Shown here in pieces: positions 6,797 through 11,772 of a stretch of DNA of 11,772 nucleotides. The translations under genes and the position numbers were made by a program. Source of the DNA: Paracoccaceae bacterium (lineage in GTDB: Bacteria; Pseudomonadota; Alphaproteobacteria; Rhodobacterales; Rhodobacteraceae); contig SKNG01000001.1 of NCBI GenBank assembly GCA_007120685.1, positions 1-11,772 of the forward strand. The letters run 5' to 3'. Under the pieces are notes generated by a model, which made no database searches, was not told the origin of the DNA, and saw only the letters and a list, made by a program, of their open reading frames with translations. Positions within the stretch are counted from its first letter, which is position 1; each line of letters opens with the position of its first letter.

Positions 6797-8617
6797 TCAG
6801 TTTTCGGCGCGCTCGGCGAGGGTGAGCCATTCGTCTTCGGCGGCGGCGAGCGTGGCCTGGCGCTGGGCGAGAAGCTCGCTGGCGCGGGCGAATTTGGCGG
6901 GCTCGCGGCTGTAGAGATCGGGATCGGCCAGCAGGGTTTCCAGCTTCGCGATCTCGGCCGTCAGGCGGTCGATCTCGGCCGGCAGGGCGCCCAGCCGGTG
7001 GCGTTCGGTGAAGCTGAGCGTGGGGGCGGGTTTCTTCGGCGCGGCGGGTTTTCCGGCTTTCGGTGCCTGGGGCGCGGCGGGCACGGGTGCCGGGGCTGCG
7101 GGCTGCGGGGTGGGGCGCTGCGCCAGCATGTCAGACCAGCCGCCGGCATAGGCGGTGACCTTTCCGCCGCCCTGCATCATCAGTGTGGTGGTGACGATGC
7201 GGTCGATGAAATCGCGGTCATGGCTGACCATCAGCACCGTGCCATCGTAGCTGCCCAGAAGGTCCTGCAGCAGATCCAGCGTCTCGATATCGAGGTCATT
7301 GGTGGGTTCGTCCAGCACCAAGAGGTTCGATTGCCGCGCCATGATCCGGGCCAGCATCAGCCGCGCCCGCTCGCCGCCCGAGAGTGCGCGCACGGGCGCG
7401 CGGGCTTGGGCTTCGTCGAAGAGGAAATCCTTCAGGTAGCCTACCACATGGCGGGGCTGGCCGCGCACCATCACCTGATCGGACTGGCCGGACACCCGCA
7501 TATCCGGGTCCGTTGTCATGTTGTCCCAGAGCGAGGCATCGAGGTTCAACCGCGCGCGGTTCTGGTCGAAGACCGCCATCTGAAGCCCGGTGCCCAGCGT
7601 GACCGTGCCCTGCTCCGGCGCCATCTCGCCCGTCAGCAGCTTCAGAAGCGTCGTCTTGCCCGCCCCGTTCGGCCCCACCAGCGCCACGCGGTCGCCGCGC
7701 AGCACCCGCAGCGAGAAATCGCGCAGGATCACCTGGCCGTCATAGGCCTTGGATATCCCCTGCGCCTCGATCACCCGCTTGCCCGAGGCGGTGCCGGCAT
7801 CCAGCGCCATGGCCGCGGTGCCCTGCCGCCGGATCTGGCCCGCGCGTTCGGCGCGCATCGCCTGCAGTGCCCGCAGCCGGCCCTGGTTGCGCTTGCGCCG
7901 GGCCGAGATCCCCTCGACCGCCCAGCGCGCCTCGGCCCTGATCTTGCGGTCGAGCTTGTGGCGGGCCTCGTCCTCGGCCGCCCAGACGGTTTCGCGCCAG
8001 TCCTCGAAATGCGCGAAACCCTTGTCCAGCCGGCGCATCTGGCCGCGGTCCAGCCACAGAACGGCGCGCGACAGGGCGTTAAGGAAGGCGCGGTCGTGGC
8101 TGATGATCAGATACGCGGCGCGGCCCTGGCGCAGGCGCTCCTCCAGCCAGGTGATGGCGGCGATGTCCAGGTGGTTGGTCGGCTCATCCAGCAGCATCAG
8201 CGCCGGGTCCTCGGCCAAGAGGCGGGCGAGCGCGGCGCGGCGGCGCTCGCCGCCCGAGGCGGTGTCGGCGGGCAGGGCGGGGTCGAAGCCCAGCCCGTCG
8301 GCGGCGAGGTCGAGGCGGTAGTGTTCCTCGGCCGGCAGCGCCTGCGCGGCCCAGTCGCCCAGGGTGGCGAAGCCGGTGAAATCCGGCTCCTGCTCCATGT
8401 AGCCGACCGTCACGCCCGGCCCCAGCGACCGGGTGCCGCCATCGGCTTCCACCAGCCCGGCCATGATCTTCATCAGCGTCGACTTGCCGGACCCGTTGCG
8501 TCCCACCAGCGCCAGCCGGTCGCCGGGCTGGATGGTCAGGTCCAGCCCGTCGATCAGCGGGTCGCCACCGAAACCGAGCGTCAAGCCAGAGAGTTGCAGG
8601 AGCGGTGCGCGTGCCAT
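6797..8617 (-). CDS. uup: ABC-F family ATPase, Uup type
   Basis: ABC-F proteins are soluble twin ATPases that act on ribosomes or branched DNA rather than in membranes. The 606 residues contain two ABC domains. The first has Walker A GRNGSGKST (39-47), signature SGGER (121-125), LMLLDEPTNHLD (140-151) and His174. The second has GPNGAGKTT (315-323), LSGGE (412-416), LLVLDEPTNDLD (432-443) and His466. The charged, Arg-rich linker between them (about 195-280) is the family's interdomain arm. A Pro/Ala/Lys linker (about 501-537) leads to a C-terminal coiled-coil domain (about 538-606, starting LSFTERHRLGALP). This tail is what marks Uup rather than EttA. No membrane segment is present. The start at 8617 lacks a clear Shine-Dalgarno sequence. 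The gene follows the OlsB-like gene by 44 bases in the same direction, so translation from a shared mRNA is likely. Confidence 0.9.
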   Translation of the reverse strand: MARAPLLQLSGLTLGFGGDPLIDGLDLTIQPGDRLALVGRNGSGKSTLMKIMAGLVEADGGTRSLGPGVTVGYMEQEPDFTGFATLGDWAAQALPAEEHYRLDLAADGLGFDPALPADTASGGERRRAALARLLAEDPALMLLDEPTNHLDIAAITWLEERLRQGRAAYLIISHDRAFLNALSRAVLWLDRGQMRRLDKGFAHFEDWRETVWAAEDEARHKLDRKIRAEARWAVEGISARRKRNQGRLRALQAMRAERAGQIRRQGTAAMALDAGTASGKRVIEAQGISKAYDGQVILRDFSLRVLRGDRVALVGPNGAGKTTLLKLLTGEMAPEQGTVTLGTGLQMAVFDQNRARLNLDASLWDNMTTDPDMRVSGQSDQVMVRGQPRHVVGYLKDFLFDEAQARAPVRALSGGERARLMLARIMARQSNLLVLDEPTNDLDIETLDLLQDLLGSYDGTVLMVSHDRDFIDRIVTTTLMMQGGGKVTAYAGGWSDMLAQRPTPQPAAPAPVPAAPQAPKAGKPAAPKKPAPTLSFTERHRLGALPAEIDRLTAEIAKLETLLADPDLYSREPAKFARASELLAQRQATLAAAEDEWLTLAERAEN

Positions 8618-8661
8618 GGGCGCGGGCTAGCGGGCGGAAGGCGGGGGGTCAAGGCCCGCAA

Positions 8662-9450
8662 TCAATACGCTGCCAGCGCCTGCATCAGCCGGGCCTGAGC
8701 GGGGGGCATGGTGGCGGTCTCGACGCAGGTGAACAGGACGCAGGTGTCCAGATCGGCGTCCAGCGCCAGCCGGTCCGACACCCAGCCGCCCAGCGAGAGA
8801 TAGAAGCGCAGGATCGGTGGCAGGGCTGGCGCGGTGTCGTCGGCCAGGCGGGGAAGCGGGGCGGCTGCGCTGCGCGGGGCGGGGCGCAGAGCGGCGGGGC
8901 CGAGATGATGGCGGGCCAGATGCGACAGGATCGGGGCATGACGCGCGGGGTCGGCGCCGGGCAGCGAGGTGCAGCCGATCAGCCGCGCCGCGCCCGTGCG
9001 GCGGGTCATGCGAGCGATGCCGGTCCAGAGCAGGCGCATCAGTGGCGGGTGGGGCGCGTCCGGATGCAGGGCCAGCCGGCCCAGTTCCAGCGCCGTACCG
9101 GGCAGGCGCACGAGGGGCGAGAGGTCGAAGAAGCCGGCGCTGTAGCCCGTGATCAGCGAGGCGTAATCAGGATGGTGGCGCAGCCGCAGGGTGGCCAGCG
9201 GTGCCCCGCCGGGCGGGGCGATCCAAAGGTGCAGGCAGGCCGGGTCCTGCGCATCGGCATCGCAGGCCGCCGCATCGCCGCGATAGACGCGCGCCCGCAG
9301 GGCCAGAAGCTTCGCCAGTTCCTGCGCCGTCTCGGCGGCGCGCAGTTCCAGCCCGTCGCGGCGCAGGACCGGGCCGAAGCCGGGCGCGGCCCCGGCCGGG
9401 CCGGCGGGCGGCGGTCGCAGGGCGGAGCGGCGGGCGAAGGCACTGGACAT
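8662..9450 (-). CDS. olsB: OlsB-like L-ornithine N(alpha)-acyltransferase (GNAT-fold)
   Basis: OlsB attaches a 3-hydroxyacyl chain from acyl-ACP to ornithine, making lyso-ornithine lipid, a phosphorus-free membrane lipid precursor. The product (262 residues from this start) shows the family pattern: RARVYRGD (about 52-59), a following CDADAQD...CLHLWI stretch, YSAGFFDLSPL (103-113), ALELGRLALHPD (120-131), and a C-terminal LPPILRFYLSLGGWVSDRLA block. These resemble OlsB proteins, but the identification is from memory of motifs; a related N-acyl amino acid synthase is possible. An ATG ten codons upstream (9480) is in frame, but has no ribosome binding site, whereas the ATG at 9450 is preceded by AGGA with an eight-base gap, so I prefer 9450. 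The stop is 44 bases before the ABC-F gene. No olsA is adjacent within the window. It is divergent from msrB with 59 bases between starts. Confidence 0.7.
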   Translation of the reverse strand: MSSAFARRSALRPPPAGPAGAAPGFGPVLRRDGLELRAAETAQELAKLLALRARVYRGDAAACDADAQDPACLHLWIAPPGGAPLATLRLRHHPDYASLITGYSAGFFDLSPLVRLPGTALELGRLALHPDAPHPPLMRLLWTGIARMTRRTGAARLIGCTSLPGADPARHAPILSHLARHHLGPAALRPAPRSAAAPLPRLADDTAPALPPILRFYLSLGGWVSDRLALDADLDTCVLFTCVETATMPPAQARLMQALAAY

Positions 9451-9509
9451 TCGGCGCGTCCTGTCTAACTGCTTGACCATAACCGATCAGGCCATCAGCG
9501 GGTGACAGG

Positions 9510-9932
9510 ATGACGAAAACCGACACGGTTGTGAAGAGCGACGAGGAATGGCGCGCCCAGCTTTCGCCGCTTGCCTATAAGGTTGCGCGCAAGCACGGCA
9601 CCGAACGCGCCTTTACCCATGATGACTTCCCAAAGGTTCCCGGTGTCTTTCGCTGCATCTGCTGCGATGCGCCGCTTTTCGATCAGGGGCGCAAGTACGA
9701 TTCGGGATCCGGCTGGCCCAGCTTCTGGGCGCCGCGCGAGGATGCCCCGGTCGGCACGCGCGAGGACCGCTCGCTGTTCATGCGCCGCACCGAGGTGCAT
9801 TGCGCGCGCTGCGAGGCGCATCTGGGCCATGTCTTCCCCGATGGCCCGCCGCCCACCGGCCAGCGTTACTGCATGAACGGGGTGGCGCTGCGCTTCGATC
9901 CGGATATGGCAGAGGAACCGGACGCGCGCTGA
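9510..9932 (+). CDS. msrB: Peptide-methionine (R)-S-oxide reductase MsrB
   Basis: MsrB reduces methionine-R-sulfoxide in oxidised proteins, using thioredoxin as electron donor. The 140-residue product has no signal peptide and should be cytoplasmic. Visible motifs are the zinc-binding pairs C49-x2-C52 and C98-x2-C101, the substrate-pocket SGSGWPSFW (65-73), H104/H107 in CEAHLGHVF, and RYCMNG with the catalytic Cys121. Where many MsrB proteins have a resolving cysteine in SGCGWPSF, this one has Ser67, so the sulfenic acid is presumably resolved by thioredoxin directly or by another cysteine such as Cys51. The N-terminal SDEEWRAQLSPLAYKVARKH region is also typical. The ATG at 9510 has only GGGTGACAGG immediately before it, a poorly placed ribosome binding site. 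Confidence 0.96.
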   Translation: MTKTDTVVKSDEEWRAQLSPLAYKVARKHGTERAFTHDDFPKVPGVFRCICCDAPLFDQGRKYDSGSGWPSFWAPREDAPVGTREDRSLFMRRTEVHCARCEAHLGHVFPDGPPPTGQRYCMNGVALRFDPDMAEEPDAR

Positions 9933-9994
9933 AACGCGGCGCGCGCCAGACCCGAGGGTTGTCTTGTCACCGAGGATGCCTGCTCGGCACCGCG

Positions 9995-10013
9995 GGGCAT
10001 GACCACTATGCCC
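9995..10013. terminator. Short hairpin between convergent msrB and bamE
   Basis: GGGCAT (9995-10000), seven-base loop, ATGCCC (10008-10013), in the 108-base gap between the two converging stop codons. A second small inverted repeat, CCGAG/CTCGG, is at 9970-9987. Neither is followed by a T-run on either strand, so a terminator role is only suggested by position. Confidence 0.3.
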
Positions 10014-10040
10014 ACCGCCAGGTCTTCAGGTCGCTTTATG

Positions 10041-10529
10041 TCAGTTCAGGAAAGCGCCCGGGTTGAAGTTGCCCAGCACCGCGAAGACCTGCTGCAACAC
10101 GCCCCGCCCGCGCGGGCCACTGTCGGTCACCCGGCGCGACAGTTGCACGACCTCGCCATCCTCCAGACCGAAGCGTTCGATATTGGTAACCCGGTCGCGC
10201 CCGTCGAAGCTGATCGCCACCACCTCGCGGCGCAGTTCCACCGGCGCGCGCCAGTTTTCGTGCCGCCAGTCGGACTGGACGTAAAACCACCCCGACCCTT
10301 CCATCACCCCGCCGATGCCGGGCCGGCCGACGCGCTGGGCCACCGTCTCGCGCGTGTCCTGGCCGATGCTGAGTTCGGCCAGATCGTCATCCGTGGGCGC
10401 GTAGCCGTGAAAGCGCATCACCGGCGAGCAGGCCGCCAGAACCAGCGCCATCACCAGCCCGGCGCCCAAAAGCCGCCATCGTGCCGTGCCGGGCGCCCGG
10501 GGCCGTCTTTCCTGGAGGAGTTCTGCCAT
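10041..10529 (-). CDS. bamE: Outer-membrane assembly factor BamE (SmpA/OmlA family lipoprotein)
   Basis: BamE is a small periplasmic lipoprotein of the BAM complex that inserts beta-barrel proteins into the outer membrane. The 162-residue product starts with a basic stretch (RRPRAPGTARWR), then a hydrophobic segment (LLGAGLVMALVLAAC) ending in a lipobox LAAC with lipidated Cys34. The mature part has the family's fold signals: LAELSIGQDTRETVAQRVGRPG (alpha-helical part with the conserved Gly-x-Pro-like turn), then WFYVQSD and a strand pair VVAISFDGRDRVTNIERFGL. The n-region of the signal peptide is longer than usual (about 19 residues). The ATG at 10529 has AGAGG about ten bases upstream, and no later Met would leave a workable signal peptide. 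It is divergent from yceD with 217 bases between starts; bamE next to yceD-rpmF is an arrangement I recall from Rhodobacterales. Confidence 0.87.
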   Translation of the reverse strand: MAELLQERRPRAPGTARWRLLGAGLVMALVLAACSPVMRFHGYAPTDDDLAELSIGQDTRETVAQRVGRPGIGGVMEGSGWFYVQSDWRHENWRAPVELRREVVAISFDGRDRVTNIERFGLEDGEVVQLSRRVTDSGPRGRGVLQQVFAVLGNFNPGAFLN

Positions 10530-10746
10530 CGTGCCATCGCCTCTGTTCGCCGGACACTGCCCATGTCGGTGCCGGCCCGTTCCTTACCGCTTAACGAACC
10601 GGCGCGCGCGCTTCAAGAATGGAACGCATCGCGGCGCCGGGCGGGCAGGCCCTTGCGCAGCCGGCGGGATGCTTTAGGCAGGGCTGGGCCGGGCAAGGTT
10701 TGCCTTCCCGGCGATGCCGGCAGACCGACAGGCCAGAGGGCACGCG

Positions 10747-11349
10747 ATGAACGAAAAGCCGCAATCCCCACCCGATCCCGCCGCGGCGACCCGCCTGCCG
10801 CTGCGCGTGGCGGCACTGTCCACCCGCCGCGCCAACCGCTTTCACCTGCGCCCCGATGCCGAGGGACGCGCGGCGATTGCCGCCGAGTTGGACCTTGTCG
10901 CACTGCGCAAGCTGGATTTCCGGGGCGCGCTTCAGGCCGAGGGGCGGCAGGACTGGCGGCTGGAGGGGCAACTGGGCGCGACCGTCGTGCAAACCTGCGT
11001 GATCAGCGCCGAACCGGTAACCACCCGCATTGACCTGCCCGTCACGCGTCTGTTCCGCGACGACCCCACGCCGGGGCCTGCCGCCCAGGAAGGCGGCGAG
11101 GCCGAGATGCCCGAGGACGACCGGATCGAACCCCTGGGCAGCGAGATCGACCCGGGTGCGGTGATGATCGAGGCGCTGGCGCTGGCGCTGCCGGACTACC
11201 CGCGCAAGCCCGGCACCGCGCTGGGCGAGGATGGCGCGCTCGTCGCCGCCCCGCCGGGCGCGGCCCCGATCGATGAAGGCGCGGCACATCCCTTCGCCGC
11301 GCTCGCCGCGCTGCGCCGTGGCAACGACGACGGGGCCGGCGACGACTGA
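10747..11349 (+). CDS. yceD: YceD/DUF177 family protein (23S rRNA accumulation protein)
   Basis: YceD is a small conserved protein linked to 23S rRNA accumulation and normally encoded beside rpmF. The 200-residue product has the family layout: an N-terminal strand-rich part (LPLRVAALSTRRANRFHLRP), AELDLVALRKLDFRGALQ, then LGATVVQTCVISAEPVTTRI with the conserved Cys84, and an acidic C-terminal half containing DDRIEPLGSEIDPGAVMIEA and LALALPDYPRKPG. The last 20 or so residues (RRGNDDGAGDD) are acidic tail. An ATG 33 bases upstream (10714) is in frame, but only the ATG at 10747 has a proper ribosome binding site (GAGGG, about seven bases away), so I chose it. A 5-bp hairpin CCGGC-GAT-GCCGG (10708-10720) lies just upstream. 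The next gene in the same direction is rpmF, but 388 bases away rather than adjacent. Confidence 0.87.
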   Translation: MNEKPQSPPDPAAATRLPLRVAALSTRRANRFHLRPDAEGRAAIAAELDLVALRKLDFRGALQAEGRQDWRLEGQLGATVVQTCVISAEPVTTRIDLPVTRLFRDDPTPGPAAQEGGEAEMPEDDRIEPLGSEIDPGAVMIEALALALPDYPRKPGTALGEDGALVAAPPGAAPIDEGAAHPFAALAALRRGNDDGAGDD

Positions 11350-11737
11350 GCGCCGAGGGGCGCGCTCTGGCAGCGGCAGCCTGCGCCAAGGCTATCGCGC
11401 CTGTCGGAAAGAGCCTCGCAACCGCCGGAAAACGGGCTTTCAAAAGCCCGTTTGAACGCGCCTTTGAAGGCGCGTCAACCGCCGCGCCGCAAGCGATCGA
11501 CGGAGCTCTGCAGCACGGGATGCCCCTGGCGCGCTCTGAAAGTGGCATCTGCAATCGACCAGTAGCCTGGGCAGATCGGGCTTGCATCGGCGGGTGAAGC
11601 GCGTATTTTGCCCTGCTCATGCCCGCGCGGGGCTTGGCTAGGCGGTCAAGTCGGTGTAGGGGCTGCACCAGTATTCCGAAGATTCCCCTGCCGCGTGCCG
11701 AAGGGCACCCGCAGCCAAAGACACCAGAGGTTGACCC
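11350..11737. other. yceD-rpmF intergenic region (388 bases), no convincing gene
   Basis: I see no credible coding frame. The left part holds a tandem hairpin element (11430-11475). The right part is the presumed rpmF leader: TTGCAT (11582-11587), 16 bases and TATTTT (11604-11609) form a weak promoter-like pair, and GTGCC-GAAG-GGCAC (11695-11708, extendable across one C-C mismatch) makes a small hairpin ending 29 bases before the rpmF ATG. The gap is long for two genes that are often co-transcribed, so rpmF probably has its own promoter. Confidence 0.5.
11430..11475 (-). repeat. Tandem hairpin element, copy B (reverse orientation)
   Basis: AAACGGGCTTT-CA-AAAGCCCGTTT (11430-11453) is followed after two bases by ACGCGCCTT-TG-AAGGCGCGT (11456-11475). 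Both are perfect inverted repeats. Read on the minus strand the order is the ACGCGC hairpin, a short linker, then the ACGG hairpin running into TTTT, the same design as copy A at 1560-1606. On the plus strand, the first hairpin lies about 80 bases after the yceD stop and could help end that transcript. Confidence 0.55.
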
Positions 11738-11772
11738 ATGGCCGTTCAGCAGAACCGCGTAACCCGTTCTCG
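11738..11772 (+). CDS. rpmF: 50S ribosomal protein L32, first codons only, cut by window edge
   Basis: L32 is a small zinc-ribbon or basic protein of the large ribosomal subunit. The 11 complete codons read MAVQQNRVTRS, which matches the start of alphaproteobacterial L32 (typically MAVQQNKVTRSRR). AGAGG stands nine bases before the ATG. The position downstream of yceD agrees with the widespread yceD-rpmF pairing. The rest of the gene is outside the window. Confidence 0.9.
   Translation, partial: MAVQQNRVTRS

Noticed and set aside
4302..6830. Open frame of 842 codons on the minus strand spanning the end of glnE, the intergenic region and the ABC exporter
   Set aside because: It crosses two well-supported genes and an intergenic hairpin, and its sequence is low-complexity Arg/His/Gln. 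It is a GC-bias shadow.
6998..8698. Open frame of 566 codons on the plus strand opposite the ABC-F gene
   Set aside because: The minus strand has complete twin ABC motifs. The plus-strand translation has no domain and runs past the ABC-F start into the next gene.
8605..9468. Plus-strand frame of 287 codons opposite the OlsB-like gene
   Set aside because: Translation is Gly/Gln/Arg-rich with no domain; the opposite strand carries the acyltransferase motifs and a ribosome binding site.
9451..9480. Ten-codon N-terminal extension of the OlsB-like protein (start at 9480)
   Set aside because: No ribosome binding site, and it would leave only 29 bases for the divergent msrB/olsB control region; the ATG at 9450 has AGGA upstream.
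9999..11033. Plus-strand frame of 344 codons crossing bamE and into yceD
   Set aside because: It is antisense to bamE and out of frame with yceD; both of those genes have clear family motifs.
11042..11668. Minus-strand frame of 208 codons reaching into the yceD-rpmF gap
   Set aside because: Mostly antisense to yceD, composition Arg/Ala/Pro without a domain, and it reads through the tandem hairpin element.
1..11772. Mobile elements, CRISPR arrays, toxin-antitoxin pairs, tRNA or rRNA genes
   Set aside because: I looked for regular repeats with spacers, transposase or integrase motifs, small paired frames, and tRNA-like cloverleafs, and found none; the window reads as core housekeeping sequence.

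Overview
The composition (very GC-rich, strong G/C third-position bias), the protein sequences and the gene order point to an alphaproteobacterium of the Rhodobacter/Paracoccus group (Rhodobacterales). Three clues are specific: an RNase E whose S1 domain is split by a long acidic, Arg/Gly-patched insert; the order bamE / yceD / rpmF; and an intergenic element between convergent genes of a type I associate with this family (G-run hairpin, GTCGGC..GCCGAC hairpin, then GGGATATTTGAGGAGCAAAGA-like tail). The window looks like core chromosome. I see no transposase, integrase, phage gene, CRISPR array, tRNA or rRNA.

Layout: (1) 1-1103, minus strand, the 5' part of rne (RNase E), cut by the window edge. 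(2) 1104-1689, a 586-base divergent intergenic region holding the probable rne leader, a tandem hairpin element and a candidate glnE promoter placed so close to the ATG that the mRNA could be leaderless. (3) 1690-4536, glnE, the bifunctional glutamine synthetase adenylyltransferase/adenylyl-removing enzyme. (4) 4537-4832, an intergenic region with a perfect 16-bp hairpin and a good sigma70-type promoter. (5) 4833-6707, an MsbA-like one-polypeptide half-size ABC exporter. (6) 6708-6796, the family-type intergenic element between convergent genes. (7) 6797-8617, minus, an ABC-F ATPase of the Uup type, preceded in the same direction by (8) 8662-9450, minus, an OlsB-like ornithine N-acyltransferase. 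(9) 9510-9932, plus, msrB (methionine-R-sulfoxide reductase). (10) 10041-10529, minus, the BamE lipoprotein. (11) 10747-11349, plus, yceD (DUF177). (12) 11350-11737, a 388-base intergenic region with a second copy of the tandem hairpin element in the opposite orientation. (13) 11738 to the edge, the first 11 codons of rpmF (ribosomal protein L32).

The genes serve separate housekeeping tasks: RNA decay, nitrogen control, envelope transport and lipid synthesis, ribosome-associated ATPase, oxidised-protein repair, outer-membrane protein assembly and ribosome biogenesis. I do not see a new multigene system. The most interesting signals are small: the interrupted RNase E S1 domain, two separated tandem-hairpin elements whose stems differ by compensating changes, the possibly leaderless glnE, and an olsB-like gene whose immediate neighbours do not include olsA.
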